64,000 bases of DNA from contig JBAYIS010000014.1 of the NCBI GenBank assembly GCA_041665525.1, forward strand, positions 20,632-84,631, given 5' to 3'. Origin of the DNA: UBA8401 sp041665525 (GTDB taxonomy: Bacteria > Bacteroidota > Ignavibacteria > UBA10030 > UBA8401). A program made the position numbers and the translations under genes. Shown one piece after another: positions 24,242-34,136 of this stretch (positions are counted from its first letter, which is position 1; each line of letters begins with the position of its first letter). The notes beneath the pieces were generated by a model that saw only the letters and a list, made by a program, of their open reading frames with translations, ran no database searches and had not been told where the DNA came from.

Positions 24242-25519
24242 TTACACCAATTCCAATTCTTCCACTGTAATGCATTCCAATGCCTGAGCGATATCCGCAA
24301 TCAGGTCGTCGTAATGTTCCACGCCAACGGAAAGACGGACCAGTTTTCCGGTGATATTCAATTCCACCTTCTCGTCCTCGTCAAGATCGACATGCGTCAT
24401 CGTTGCCGGATGTTCGGCAAGACTTTCCGTGCTTCCTAAACTAACCGCAAGTTTGATCAGTTTCAGATTGTTCAGGAATGTGAACGCTTCCCGTTCTCCG
24501 CCGACAACATCAAAGGAGAGCATTGCGCCGGAGGAGAGGCATTGTTTCTTAAAGATGTCGTACTGTACCGGATTGGTTGCATCGAGGAACCCAAGATAAT
24601 ACACCCGTTCGATCTTGGGATGGTTTGACAGGAATTCCGCCACATGTTTTGCATTGCGGGCCTGCGTTTCCATGCGGGGTTTCAATGTCTCCAAACTTCT
24701 CAGTAACAACCAGCCGGTCCATGGTCCCGCCATATTCCCCAGAAATGTCCGAAGTGTTTTTATCCGTTTAATCACCGCAGATGAGCCGAGCACAGCACCG
24801 GCGATCACGTCGCTGTGTCCGCCGATGTATTTTGTTGCAGAATAGATAATGATATCCGCACCGTGTTTCAACGGATGCTGCCATAACGGACCAAAGTACG
24901 TATTATCCACCGCCAGCACTACTTCTTTCGTCGGAGTGGAAAAGTGTTTTGCAGACTCTTTGCAAAAGGCGATGTCGATCAAATCATTGGTGGGATTGGC
25001 CGGAGTTTCGATATAAATCATCTTCAGTGTATCGGCATGGCCGCTTTTATTTACGATGTCGATGATTTGGTCGCGCGTCTCGCCGGTTTTGAACCGGATG
25101 ATGTTAATGCCGAATTGCGTCAGCACATGCTGCAGGAAATGTTCGGTCCCGCCGTATAGCGGCGAACTGTAGAGTATGGTATCGCCCGGTTTCAGGAACT
25201 CCAGCAAAACGGTTGAGATCGCCGACATACCGCTTTCAAAGACGGCGCAATCTTCCGCACCATCCCACAACGTCAAACGATTCTCGAGGATCTCCAAATC
25301 GGGATTGTTGATGCGGCTGTAGATGAGCCCGAGCTTCTCGTTTGGACGCTGTTCGCGTTTTCCGTATGCCACTTCGAAAAAGGCTTTTCCCTGTTCGGCA
25401 GTTTTGAAAACGAATGTCGAAGTCTGGAAGATGGGGCATTTCACTGCGCCTTCGGACCATTCCGGATTGTATCTGTATGACATCATCAGGCTTTCGGGAT
25501 GTAAGTTTTTATTGTCCAC
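24242..25519 (-). CDS. Cys/Met-metabolism PLP-dependent lyase or transferase
   Basis: A 425-residue PLP enzyme of the cystathionine gamma-synthase/methionine gamma-lyase class. Signatures: the PLP lysine in SATKYIGGHSDVIAGAV, YSRINNPDLEILENRL, AVFESGMSAISTVL, and the C-terminal LVRLSVGVEHYDDLIADI. Sequence alone does not decide between transsulfuration and methionine gamma-lyase activity. Single gene with its own terminator; a non-coding gap of about 330 bases separates it from the next gene. Confidence 0.85.
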   Translation of the reverse strand: MDNKNLHPESLMMSYRYNPEWSEGAVKCPIFQTSTFVFKTAEQGKAFFEVAYGKREQRPNEKLGLIYSRINNPDLEILENRLTLWDGAEDCAVFESGMSAISTVLLEFLKPGDTILYSSPLYGGTEHFLQHVLTQFGINIIRFKTGETRDQIIDIVNKSGHADTLKMIYIETPANPTNDLIDIAFCKESAKHFSTPTKEVVLAVDNTYFGPLWQHPLKHGADIIIYSATKYIGGHSDVIAGAVLGSSAVIKRIKTLRTFLGNMAGPWTGWLLLRSLETLKPRMETQARNAKHVAEFLSNHPKIERVYYLGFLDATNPVQYDIFKKQCLSSGAMLSFDVVGGEREAFTFLNNLKLIKLAVSLGSTESLAEHPATMTHVDLDEDEKVELNITGKLVRLSVGVEHYDDLIADIAQALECITVEELELV

Positions 25520-25851
25520 GGTCTTTTCCTTTCAATATATTAACAATAACAAAAAGGTTGAGGAGCGCTCAACGCAGAACGAATTGAAAGAAGACACAGT
25601 CAGAAATGAACGCGTGCGTAGGTAGTTTTGGGTTGAGGCATACATACCTCATAATGTTGTGATGAACGAGCGGAATTGAAAATAAAGTAATTGCTAAATA
25701 CTTAGCAAGCAAGACATCATCAGGGGGGAGTGTGTTAGTGTTATGAGAAACGGACAATTAAATCTGTTTTTATTTGCCAACGGTTTTAATTATTCGACGT
25801 TTGTCCGACACGAAGTGTCTCTCCGATAAAGGTCACTTCATGTCGGCATGG
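25520..25851. other. 332-base intergenic stretch
   Basis: AT-rich DNA between two minus-strand genes. I see no gene here. The only clear structure is the hairpin at 25805-25846 near the stop of the DUF885 gene. The promoter of the PLP lyase must lie in its left part. Confidence 0.5.
25805..25846. repeat. REP-like hairpin downstream of the DUF885 gene
   Basis: CCGACACGAAGTG (25805-25817) against CACTTCATGTCGG (25834-25846), 12 of 13 positions pairing, 16-base loop. No T run follows on the minus strand, so it is an mRNA-end hairpin rather than a classical terminator. Confidence 0.6.
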
Positions 25852-27150
25852 TTATTTTTTTAAACCACCCGGAAGCCTCGGCGATGATATTAATTCGCCA
25901 AACACTTTCCACCGTTTTTCGTCAGTCGGCTTTTTTCCCAATTTTTTTTCTACATAACGGCGAACCAGATCCTGGCCGAGATTGTAGTTGATAACATAGC
26001 TGCGGTATTTTTCAATAAACTTTATCCGCTGTTCTGCACGGGCGGAATCGAAAAGGGCAAAGTCCGTCAGCCATAGCATTGCCTTTGATTTCGACATCGT
26101 GCCGTTCAAATATCCGCGCGCTGCTTCATTGCCGGCATATGCCAATTTGCCGAACAATAATTGCACGGTATAATATTGTTCCGCTTTCGACGGGTCCAAT
26201 CCGGCAAGGGGGAAAAGATGTTCTTTTTCAAATGCGAGCCGTTCTTTTTCCGGCAGGACCACGTTGATACCGTAGTTCGCAGAACCTTCTGCGATGAGAG
26301 ACTGGGGACTAAAAAGAGGATAGATGCAAAACTCGATCCATCCGCGCTTCTTTAAAAGTTCCGATTCCAGAAGCACATTATACACGTGATGGCCGGGATA
26401 CCCTTCGTGCGCCGCAAGATCCACCGCACGGTCGATAAAAATTGGGAGATCGGTGTTCACCTGAATGAGGCTTTGAGCATCACCCTGATACCAGTTGTAT
26501 CCGCTCCATGCTTTATCGGTCACATATTCTACTGTGAATCGTTCGTTCTTCGGCAACGGGATATGTCGTTTCGTCCGTTTCCGGCACTCATTGATTGCTG
26601 TCTGGAACACGGTATCCAGCTTCTCTTTTGGGATGATGAACTGGCTTCGGAACTCCTGATACCGTTCCTGCACTGTCCCTTCGCCGGGCGGAAGAGTTTT
26701 TTTCAATTCATTGAGAACGGCAGTAAAGTGTTTTTCCGTATTCATCGGCGGTACGGCATCGTATAATTTTTTTGCCTCTTCATCAAATGAAAATTTCGTT
26801 CCCATCAGCATTTCGATTTTCGCGGATGCGGCCAGGAGTTGTTTCTGCAGATACGTCTTCCGCATGAAAATCATTTTATCCTTTCGCGGAACTCGTACGC
26901 GCTTCAATCGGTTTTGGATCGCGTCAGCTCTGTCCCGGAGCGCCGTCAGTCGGTAATTCATTTTTTTGGATGCATCCTGCCATTCTTTCGGCCCGTAGTA
27001 CGCATCCACAAAATCGGGATCGTGCTGGCCGATATCGAGGATGAGTCGGACGTACTGTTCTGCAACCTCATTCATAGTAATCCTGTGATCTTTTTTCTGT
27101 GAAGCAATCGTGAGCATTGTCAGTGCAGCAAAAACGGTGATGAATTTCAT
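25852..27150 (-). CDS. DUF885-like metallopeptidase-type protein
   Basis: A 432-residue protein with a short signal sequence and a DUF885-type core. HEGYPGHH (about 248-255) gives an HExxxH-like zinc site (variant HExxxHH), followed by a downstream Glu in IAEGSANYG. The family is distantly related to M32 carboxypeptidases; exact activity is unknown. It lies 16 bases downstream of the SDR gene stop on the same strand. Confidence 0.72.
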   Translation of the reverse strand: MKFITVFAALTMLTIASQKKDHRITMNEVAEQYVRLILDIGQHDPDFVDAYYGPKEWQDASKKMNYRLTALRDRADAIQNRLKRVRVPRKDKMIFMRKTYLQKQLLAASAKIEMLMGTKFSFDEEAKKLYDAVPPMNTEKHFTAVLNELKKTLPPGEGTVQERYQEFRSQFIIPKEKLDTVFQTAINECRKRTKRHIPLPKNERFTVEYVTDKAWSGYNWYQGDAQSLIQVNTDLPIFIDRAVDLAAHEGYPGHHVYNVLLESELLKKRGWIEFCIYPLFSPQSLIAEGSANYGINVVLPEKERLAFEKEHLFPLAGLDPSKAEQYYTVQLLFGKLAYAGNEAARGYLNGTMSKSKAMLWLTDFALFDSARAEQRIKFIEKYRSYVINYNLGQDLVRRYVEKKLGKKPTDEKRWKVFGELISSPRLPGGLKK

Positions 27151-27165
27151 CGAAGAGTTCCTGTC

Positions 27166-27945
27166 CTATTGTTGAGTTTTGCGATGCACCATGGTGGGGG
27201 AGGATTGATCGGTCGGCATCAGGATAATCTCGCTGACATTAACATGCTGCGGACGCGTTGCCGCCCACAGCAGCGCATCGGCGATATCGTCGGGAGAGAG
27301 CGGCGTCATTCCTTTGTAGACATTCTTTGCTTTTTCCGTATCGCCGTGGAAACGGACGATGCTGAATTCCGTTTCGATCAGCCCCGGATCTACCGACGTG
27401 ATGCGGACTGCGGTTCCCAGCACGTCCATTTTCAATCCTTCGGACAATGCCTTCACCGCGAACTTAGATGCATTGTAGACATTGCCTTTGGGATAAACCC
27501 AGTGGCCGGCAACGGATCCGATATTCAGCACGTGTCCTTCGTTACGGGCGACCATTCCGGGAAGAACTGCGCGGGTAACATACAGCAATCCTTTCACATT
27601 CGTATCGATCATCTCGTCCCAATCTGAAATTTTCCCTTCCTGCACAGTGTCCAATCCGCGCGATAGTCCGGCGTTGTTGACCAGGATGGAGATATTTTTC
27701 CACTCAGCCGGGAGGCTGTGTATTGCTTTTTCTACATCGGACTGAATTCGAACATCCAGATGAAAGGCATGCGATCGTACGTTGTAGTTTGTTTGCAGTT
27801 CACGGGCAAGTGAATCAACTTTTTCCGTCCTTCGGGCGCAGAGAAGAAGGTCGGCGCCGGCTTCGGCGAATTTCACCGCTGCCGATCTCCCGATACCGGA
27901 CGATGCGCCGGTGATAAATACGATTTTCTTTTTTAACGAAAACAT
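27166..27945 (-). CDS. Short-chain dehydrogenase/reductase (YdfG-like)
   Basis: A 259-residue classical SDR. Cofactor motif TGASSGIGRSAA (TGxxxGxG), NNAG, active-site Ser in NIGSVAGHW, and YNASK giving the Tyr-Lys pair. VDPGLIETEFS is typical of YdfG/serine 3-dehydrogenase relatives (NADP-dependent 3-hydroxy acid dehydrogenases). ATG 27945 starts the family-type N-terminus; a longer in-frame extension overlaps the upstream gene and is rejected. Confidence 0.87.
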   Translation of the reverse strand: MFSLKKKIVFITGASSGIGRSAAVKFAEAGADLLLCARRTEKVDSLARELQTNYNVRSHAFHLDVRIQSDVEKAIHSLPAEWKNISILVNNAGLSRGLDTVQEGKISDWDEMIDTNVKGLLYVTRAVLPGMVARNEGHVLNIGSVAGHWVYPKGNVYNASKFAVKALSEGLKMDVLGTAVRITSVDPGLIETEFSIVRFHGDTEKAKNVYKGMTPLSPDDIADALLWAATRPQHVNVSEIILMPTDQSSPTMVHRKTQQ

Positions 27946-27977
27946 AGTAAACGCTCCAATCATGTTCTTAGAAATTA

Positions 27978-29057
27978 TTACAATTTGTTGCGATATGCCA
28001 ATCCTATCGGAGAATATTGCAGCGAGAACCCTGCAATGAACTGATTCCTGTTCCCGACCGCGGCGAACACACCCGGAGAGACTCCCCACAGGTTGATAAT
28101 TCCCGGATAGAGATTCAGCCGCAGTTTCTCGTTAATACGACTTGAGGCAAGCACGGAAGCAAGCAGGGAATTGTCTCTGTCAAAAAAGAATCCTGCCATC
28201 CATCCTAATTCCACAGTAACGACACGGGCGGCATTCACCGGATTAACATTTCGCAATGCTTTCTGCGTGGCTCCCGCTGCGAATGTAAAACTCTCACTAT
28301 TTTTTCCGAGGAACGAAAGACCGATCAATCCGTTATCGCCAAAATGATAGAAGAGACTTGTCGTTGGTGCGAACGGAAGCCGGTATTTCATCACATAATA
28401 ATGGCCGTGATTTTCCAGCGTGTTGAATTTGGGATTCCAGGCAGGCTGTCCGGGCCATGCCGTCATATGCAGTGTTTCGCTGAAAAATTCCGCCACAGCG
28501 TCCGATGAAAAAAGCAATGCGCCGCCGAGGTTGAAAAGATAAATATCGGCGATCGGGTCCACATTCGGGCCCTGATATGTGTCGTTCTCAACCGCCTCGT
28601 TCACAAAATGGTACGTCGCAATAGTGAATCCGGCAAACAGAGAAGGGTAGGGGAATTTATGATAACGGTACCACTCGGCCATCAAGCGTCCGTCAAAACC
28701 GCCGCCGATGAAATGGAGTGTGTAATTGGGGAACCATTGTGCTTTTTCAATCGACAGACTTGTTGGAAAGACTTCCTGTCCGATGAACTTGTCCCAGCCG
28801 AATTTGTCGATCTGTGTAAACGGATCGGCGAGATTGTTTATAAGATTCTTTGCGCCGGATCCGAATTTGATGGTGGAAAAAATACGCGAATGTGTAGAGG
28901 ATTGCAGAATGTCGAGTCCGGCATTCACTACAAGCGAGCCGGGATTGATCAAGGATTCGGAACCGTACGATTTTCCGGAATAGAAATAGTGCCGTTCCTG
29001 CGGGAATACAGCGGTGCACAACAGCAATACAAGTCCAAAAGCATTCCAATATCTCAT
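27978..29057 (-). CDS. Hypothetical outer-membrane-like protein
   Basis: A 359-residue protein with a signal peptide (MRYWNAFGLVLLLCTAVFPQ). Long aromatic, Gly-rich amphipathic segments (HFIGGGFDGRLMAEWYRY; FAGFTIATYHFVNEAV; PFAPTTSLFYHFGDNGLIGL) and a C-terminal strand ending YSPIGLAYRNKL suggest a membrane beta-barrel or a membrane-associated envelope protein. No family recognised with confidence. Start at the second Met (29057) fits the signal peptide better than 29084. Confidence 0.55.
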   Translation of the reverse strand: MRYWNAFGLVLLLCTAVFPQERHYFYSGKSYGSESLINPGSLVVNAGLDILQSSTHSRIFSTIKFGSGAKNLINNLADPFTQIDKFGWDKFIGQEVFPTSLSIEKAQWFPNYTLHFIGGGFDGRLMAEWYRYHKFPYPSLFAGFTIATYHFVNEAVENDTYQGPNVDPIADIYLFNLGGALLFSSDAVAEFFSETLHMTAWPGQPAWNPKFNTLENHGHYYVMKYRLPFAPTTSLFYHFGDNGLIGLSFLGKNSESFTFAAGATQKALRNVNPVNAARVVTVELGWMAGFFFDRDNSLLASVLASSRINEKLRLNLYPGIINLWGVSPGVFAAVGNRNQFIAGFSLQYSPIGLAYRNKL

Positions 29058-29110
29058 TGGAATGAAGATACGATTGAAATGCATAATTTGGAACTGTGAA
29101 GTGTAAAAAA

Positions 29111-29779
29111 TTACGGTTTGCCGGTCAGATCCAGCATATGCGTATCGGAATTCTTCAGGTACGGTTTGAACTGCGGATCTTCGAGCGAGGAAAGTTTTTT
29201 GACGATATCGGCAAGACGGTGGCCGTTCGCCATCATGGTGTCGATATCCTGTTTTAGTTCTGCTTCGCGGGGAGTGCCGATCTTTTTCTTCATCACCTGC
29301 AATGTGAGCATAATGATGCCGAGCGGATTATTAATCTCGTGGCCGACAGTGATGGCAAGTTCGGTGACAGCTTTCTGGTGCTGGAATTTGGAGAGTTCCT
29401 GCTGCAACGCGGTGATGCGGAGACCCACGTTGACGCGGGCAACAAGTTCTTTGTCGTTGAACGGCTTCGTCATGAAGTCATCGGCACCCTGTTCCATGCC
29501 TTCGATCTTGTCTTCAGCGGAATCTCGTGCAGTCAGCAAAATGAAATACGCGTACTTCAGGTTGGGATGGTTCTTTATCTGACGGCAGAATTCCGTTCCG
29601 TCCATCTTCGGCATCATCCAATCCGAGATGATGAGATGCGGCCGGTGCTCTTCGGCGACCTGAAGGCCGTGTTCGCCGTTCTCCGCAAGCTGGACCTCGT
29701 ACCCTAAAGCGGTCAATCGCTTTTGGAGAAAAGAGCGGATATAATTGTCATCATCGACAACAAGGATTTTGATTGCCAT
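29111..29779 (-). CDS. Response regulator fused to a histidine-containing DHp domain, no ATPase domain
   Basis: A 222-residue protein. The receiver domain (about 1-120) is complete: acidic DDD at 9-11, phospho-acceptor D53 (LIISDWMMP), Lys105 in MTKPF. It is followed by a HisKA-like dimerisation helix with H147 in VGHEINNPLGIIM, and then ends at about residue 222 without the N, G1 or G2 boxes of an HATPase domain. The stop is in the same frame with no sign of a frameshift downstream. It starts two bases after the NFACT stop, so it is probably on that transcript. Confidence 0.8.
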   Translation of the reverse strand: MAIKILVVDDDNYIRSFLQKRLTALGYEVQLAENGEHGLQVAEEHRPHLIISDWMMPKMDGTEFCRQIKNHPNLKYAYFILLTARDSAEDKIEGMEQGADDFMTKPFNDKELVARVNVGLRITALQQELSKFQHQKAVTELAITVGHEINNPLGIIMLTLQVMKKKIGTPREAELKQDIDTMMANGHRLADIVKKLSSLEDPQFKPYLKNSDTHMLDLTGKP

Positions 29780-29781
29780 AA

Positions 29782-31464
29782 TTACGTTTTATTTTCGGGC
29801 AAAACAGGCTGAACAAATATAACTTTTTCCTTATCAAGTGCAACTGTGCCGGCGGGAGCCCCTTTCGGTTTATGGATATATTTCCGCTCTGTCATTGCTA
29901 CCGGCACATGCTTTGCATTTTTCATCTTACTGTAATATGCCGCGATCGATGCCGCTTGTTCCACCGCTTTTTTGGACGGAGACCCCGCAGCACTGCCGAT
30001 TTTCAGGACTACATGCGAACCGGATGAACCCCGAGCGTGGAACCAAAGATCGTTCGGTTTAGCATATCGAAAGGTCAGCAGGTCATTATTTGCACTGTTT
30101 TTGCCGGCATATACTGTAAACCCGCCTTCGACAGTAAATATCTTGAATGGTGGAAGTTCGTCCTGTTCTTTTTCCGTCATAAACCCGAGTTCTTTAACCA
30201 TTCCTCCAAAGTATTGTAAGAAATTTTTCAGTGAAAAACTGTCGCTAATATCCTTAGATTTTTCTAATACGGAATCGATCGACCGTAAACGTTCTTTCAA
30301 CTGGTTCAAGCGCTCAGCGGTTTCCGCTTTCCCGATACGGTTTTTTTTTGCTTTTTCATGATATTTTTCCGCATTTCGCTGTGGGGTCAACTTTGCATCC
30401 AGCGGAATGGTGACGATTTCATGGTGCGAGAAAGTGTTTTCCACTGTGACGGTACTCATCCCTTGCGCTATGGATGGAAAGTGTGCCATGATCAGATGAG
30501 CATATAGTTCATACTGTTCCGCACGGGAAGCTTCCGCCAATTCTGTTTCCATTGCCCGAATGGTTCGTTCTGTTTTTTCTCGGCTCTTCACAAGCCATGC
30601 GGTGATCTCCTTTTTCTTCTGAAGATAGGAGGAAGTGGAACGTTCGAAACTGATGAATTTCTGGATGCCGGTGAAGAGGTCGTCATATGTTTCTTTCCGG
30701 AGGGTAGACAGATGACTCAGCGGTATCAGGGAAAAGCAGTAAGGAGAACGATCTTCAAAATAAACCGAGGGGGAAATATGTTGCAGATGCAGAATACTGC
30801 GGATGACCGATTCTGCTGTGAAGTAGAGATTTTCGGGAAGATTAGTTTTTTCGGACCCTGTGCCCGCAGCGGATCTAAAAATGATCTCGTTTGCAAGGGT
30901 TGTTCCGAGTTTTGGCAGAGCCTTCTTCAGCCGCTGTGCTGTGCTTTTTGGTTCAGCTTCGTCCTTGAGAAATTCCTGCGTAAAGATTTCTTTTACAGGA
31001 AGAAGTGATTCCGAAGTAATCTCCTGTTTCAACGGTTGAAAGGGGTGTGGTGTTCCGATCAACTCTTTTTTTTTCTGGAATGCGTCGATGACGACGCCAT
31101 GACCATCCAACAAAAGCACATTCGCTTTCGAAGCGAACATTTCCAGGCTGAGCCACTGCTCTCCTGAAAATTTAAAATAAATGACTCTGTCTGTCGCGCT
31201 GACATACACGGATTCGATGTGCATATCCACTAGCGACGGGAAGAGGTTAACAGTGTTCTTCTGTGTGCGGAAATCGCCGGGTCGTGCTATAACATAATTC
31301 TCGCGTGCATTGCAGCAAATAATAATTGTGTGCGGTTCCGGTGCATAGAGAAGAAGAGCGAGCGTATTCTTCTCCTGGGAGTACACTTCAGCGATGACGG
31401 TCCGCGCATACCGCCGGTGCAGTTCATGTGCGCTATGGAGGAGTGTGAAATAGTTGGACAGCAT
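29782..31464 (-). CDS. rqcH: NFACT family (RqcH/fibronectin-binding protein) ribosome-quality-control factor
   Basis: A 560-residue protein. NFACT-N lies in the first 200 residues, a coiled-coil middle (about 285-425, KEITAWLVKSREKTERTIRAM) follows, and the C-terminal NFACT-R domain carries NDLWFHARGSSGSHVVLK. RqcH/Rqc2 binds obstructed 50S-peptidyl-tRNA complexes and directs alanine tailing of stalled chains. ATG 31464 matches the family N-terminus (MLSNYFTLLHSAHELHRRY), a longer in-frame start at 31506 does not. Confidence 0.85.
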   Translation of the reverse strand: MLSNYFTLLHSAHELHRRYARTVIAEVYSQEKNTLALLLYAPEPHTIIICCNARENYVIARPGDFRTQKNTVNLFPSLVDMHIESVYVSATDRVIYFKFSGEQWLSLEMFASKANVLLLDGHGVVIDAFQKKKELIGTPHPFQPLKQEITSESLLPVKEIFTQEFLKDEAEPKSTAQRLKKALPKLGTTLANEIIFRSAAGTGSEKTNLPENLYFTAESVIRSILHLQHISPSVYFEDRSPYCFSLIPLSHLSTLRKETYDDLFTGIQKFISFERSTSSYLQKKKEITAWLVKSREKTERTIRAMETELAEASRAEQYELYAHLIMAHFPSIAQGMSTVTVENTFSHHEIVTIPLDAKLTPQRNAEKYHEKAKKNRIGKAETAERLNQLKERLRSIDSVLEKSKDISDSFSLKNFLQYFGGMVKELGFMTEKEQDELPPFKIFTVEGGFTVYAGKNSANNDLLTFRYAKPNDLWFHARGSSGSHVVLKIGSAAGSPSKKAVEQAASIAAYYSKMKNAKHVPVAMTERKYIHKPKGAPAGTVALDKEKVIFVQPVLPENKT

Positions 31465-31569
31465 AGAAGAAGATACAAAAAGTGTCGCGGAGATTCCCGA
31501 AAACAACCGATCCCGACCGACTGTCCGAAAGAACAGAAGGCCGGGATCGGAATGCGTACGTACTCAGCG

Positions 31570-33189
31570 TTATTTTTTCCCTTTAGAATACACAACGGCC
31601 GCTTTCACGAAGTCCCGGAATAACGGATGCGGATTCAGTGCACGCGATTTCAGTTCGGGATGGAACTGTCCGCCGACAAACCATGGATGATCTTTCAACT
31701 CGGCGATCTCCACCAGATTATTGTCCGGCGATGTACCGCTGAAGACCATACCGTGTTCGGCAAGCGTTTTGCGGAATTTGTTGTTTACTTCAAAACGGTG
31801 GCGGTGGCGTTCATAGATGAGTTCTTTTTTATAGGCGGCATAGGCTTTTGTTCCTTTTTGCACAGCACACGGATAGGCGCCGAGACGCATTGTCCCACCC
31901 ATATTTTTAATCGACCGCTGATCCGCCATCATGTCGATCACATTGTATTTTGTCTTCTTGAATTCCGTACTGTTTGCCCCCTTTAATCCACAAACGTTAC
32001 GCGCGAATTCGATGATGGCGCATTGCATCCCCAGGCAGATACCGAAGAACGGAATATTATTCTCACGCACGTATTGGATTGCTTTGATTTTCCCTTCGAT
32101 GCCTCTGATTCCGAATCCGGGAGCGACAAGCAGTCCGCTAAGACCGCTCAAATGTTCTTTCACGCTTTCTCCTTCCAGTTCTTCCGCACGGATCCATTTC
32201 AGATCGACTGCCACATTGTTCTCCGCGCCGGCATGAATGAACGACTCGGAAATGCTCTTATAGGCATCCTTCAGTTCCGTGTATTTCCCGACAAATCCGA
32301 TCGTGACACGATCCGCCGGTTCCTTCACTCTGTGAACGTACCGGGTCCATTTCCGCAGATCCGGTTTATTCGCTTTAATGTTGAGCTTTTCCAGAACGAT
32401 CTTATCCAGTCCCTCTTTTTCGAAATGGAGCGGGATTTCATAAATCGTTTCAACATCGCGTCCTTCAATCACGGCATCTGTTTCCACATTACAGAAGAGA
32501 CCGATCTTTTCCCGCACTTCACGGGACAGGCGCTTTTCCGTCCGGCAGATAAGGATGTCCGGCTGCATTCCGATCTCAAGGAGCGTCTTCACACTGTGCT
32601 GCGTCGGTTTTGTTTTTATCTCTCCGGCGGAGCGGATGTAGGGAATCAGTGTTACATGAATGCTCAGCGCATTCCTCTTGCCGATAGAAAGCGTGAACTG
32701 TCGAATCGCTTCTAAAAAGGGGAGCGATTCGATGTCGCCGACCGTACCGCCAACCTCGGTGATGATAACATCATATTTTCCTGTGGCACCAAGCTGGCCG
32801 ATGCGTCTGCGGATCTCGTCCGTAATATGCGGAACAACCTGAACCGTTGCGCCCAGATAATCGCCCCGGCGTTCCTTGTTGATTACTTCATAATAGATCT
32901 GTCCGGTCGTAGCATTGTTCATTTTGGATGTGTTGATGTCCAGGAACCGTTCGTAGTGGCCGAGATCCAGATCGGTCTCCGCACCATCGTCCGTTACATA
33001 CACTTCGCCGTGTTGATACGGAGACATTGTTCCCGGATCGACATTGATGTACGGATCCATTTTTTGGATCGTGACACGAAGTCCGCGAGATTTCAGTAGG
33101 AGTCCGAGCGATGCAGCCGCGATCCCTTTTCCCAGGGAGGAAACAACGCCGCCGGTGATGAAGATATATTTTACATGAGTGCGTGCCAT
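31570..33189 (-). CDS. pyrG: CTP synthase
   Basis: A 539-residue enzyme, full length. N-terminal synthetase domain with YIFITGGVVSSLGKGIAAAS and DPYINVDPGTMSPYQHGEV, C-terminal glutamine amidotransferase with the nucleophile Cys in FFGICLGMQCA and the His-Glu pair near GGQFHPE. It makes CTP from UTP and glutamine. kdsB, whose product needs CTP, lies about 95 bases upstream on the same strand, a pairing frequent in Gram-negative bacteria. Confidence 0.97.
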   Translation of the reverse strand: MARTHVKYIFITGGVVSSLGKGIAAASLGLLLKSRGLRVTIQKMDPYINVDPGTMSPYQHGEVYVTDDGAETDLDLGHYERFLDINTSKMNNATTGQIYYEVINKERRGDYLGATVQVVPHITDEIRRRIGQLGATGKYDVIITEVGGTVGDIESLPFLEAIRQFTLSIGKRNALSIHVTLIPYIRSAGEIKTKPTQHSVKTLLEIGMQPDILICRTEKRLSREVREKIGLFCNVETDAVIEGRDVETIYEIPLHFEKEGLDKIVLEKLNIKANKPDLRKWTRYVHRVKEPADRVTIGFVGKYTELKDAYKSISESFIHAGAENNVAVDLKWIRAEELEGESVKEHLSGLSGLLVAPGFGIRGIEGKIKAIQYVRENNIPFFGICLGMQCAIIEFARNVCGLKGANSTEFKKTKYNVIDMMADQRSIKNMGGTMRLGAYPCAVQKGTKAYAAYKKELIYERHRHRFEVNNKFRKTLAEHGMVFSGTSPDNNLVEIAELKDHPWFVGGQFHPELKSRALNPHPLFRDFVKAAVVYSKGKK

Positions 33190-33285
33190 ACGATATGAGA
33201 ATTTAATGGTTGAAAAATATCGAATCCGATTATTTAAATACTTATTAAGAATGCATAAAAAGAGAACGGAACAGCGCTGTTGGCA

Positions 33286-34032
33286 TTATGACTTCGAAAG
33301 AAATGCAATCACCTTTTGAAGGTCTTCCGGCGTATCCACCGGAATCGATTCATATTCCGTAACCGCGCATTTGATCTTATAGCCGTGCTCCAGAATTCGC
33401 AGCTGTTCCAGTTTTTCAGCGGTCTCCAGTGCGGACTGCGGCAACGAAGTAAACTTCTGTAAAAAGTCCGCACGGTAGACGTAAATACCAAAATGTTTAT
33501 AAAATGTTGTACCGTTGAACCACTCTTCATCTTTCCGCGCATCCCGGATGTAGGGGATCGGCGATCGGCTGAAGTACAATGCATACTGATGATGGTCCAT
33601 GACCACTTTCACGATATTTGGATTGAACAAATCCTGATGTGAAGCGGTCTTTTTCACCGCCGTGCTGACGACTGCCAGCGGATCGTCGATCAACGCCTGG
33701 ATGGTCTGGTCGATCAGCTTGGGATCGATCAGCGGCTCATCCCCCTGGATGTTGACAACGATATCTGCCCGGTGTTCTTTCGCAACAAGGGCAATACGGT
33801 CGCTGCCGCTTTGAATCTCTACTGGAGTCATCTGCACTTTCCCGCCGAACGACTTTACAGCAGTAACAATCCGTTTATCATCCGTTGCAATAATAACATC
33901 AGTAAGGAGTGCTGATTGCTTTGCCTGTTCATATACCCGCTGGACCATCGGTTTCCCGCAGATATCCACCATCGGCTTTGCGGGAAGCCTGGTCGATGCA
34001 TAGCGTGATGGTATTATGCCGAGAATGTTCAT
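33286..34032 (-). CDS. kdsB: 3-deoxy-manno-octulosonate cytidylyltransferase
   Basis: A 248-residue enzyme with IIPSRYASTRLPAKPM at the start (nucleotide-binding loop), QGDEPLIDP and SRSPIPYIR, all typical of KdsB. It activates Kdo as CMP-Kdo for the inner core of LPS. Together with lptE this shows a true LPS outer membrane. A perfect 12-bp palindrome AACAGCGCTGTT lies just after its stop at about 33270-33281. Confidence 0.95.
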   Translation of the reverse strand: MNILGIIPSRYASTRLPAKPMVDICGKPMVQRVYEQAKQSALLTDVIIATDDKRIVTAVKSFGGKVQMTPVEIQSGSDRIALVAKEHRADIVVNIQGDEPLIDPKLIDQTIQALIDDPLAVVSTAVKKTASHQDLFNPNIVKVVMDHHQYALYFSRSPIPYIRDARKDEEWFNGTTFYKHFGIYVYRADFLQKFTSLPQSALETAEKLEQLRILEHGYKIKCAVTEYESIPVDTPEDLQKVIAFLSKS

Positions 34033-34136
34033 AGAAAAAAAATCTCAATTATGATGTTCTAACTCTGAAACTTCGAACGCAAATGTTTTTCTTTCCATTA
34101 TTGAAATTTAGAATTTGAGATTTATTGCTTCAATAG

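Noticed and set aside
25569..25757. 62-codon minus-strand frame in the 25.5-25.85 kb gap
   Set aside because: No ribosome site, atypical composition and no recognisable family; treated as chance.
25805..25846. Classical terminator after the DUF885 gene
   Set aside because: The stem is good but no T run follows on the minus strand.
34029..34126. Inverted pair AAATCTCAA / TTGAGATTT around the gatC-kdsB gap
   Set aside because: Short, AT-rich and separated by about 80 bases; chance cannot be excluded.
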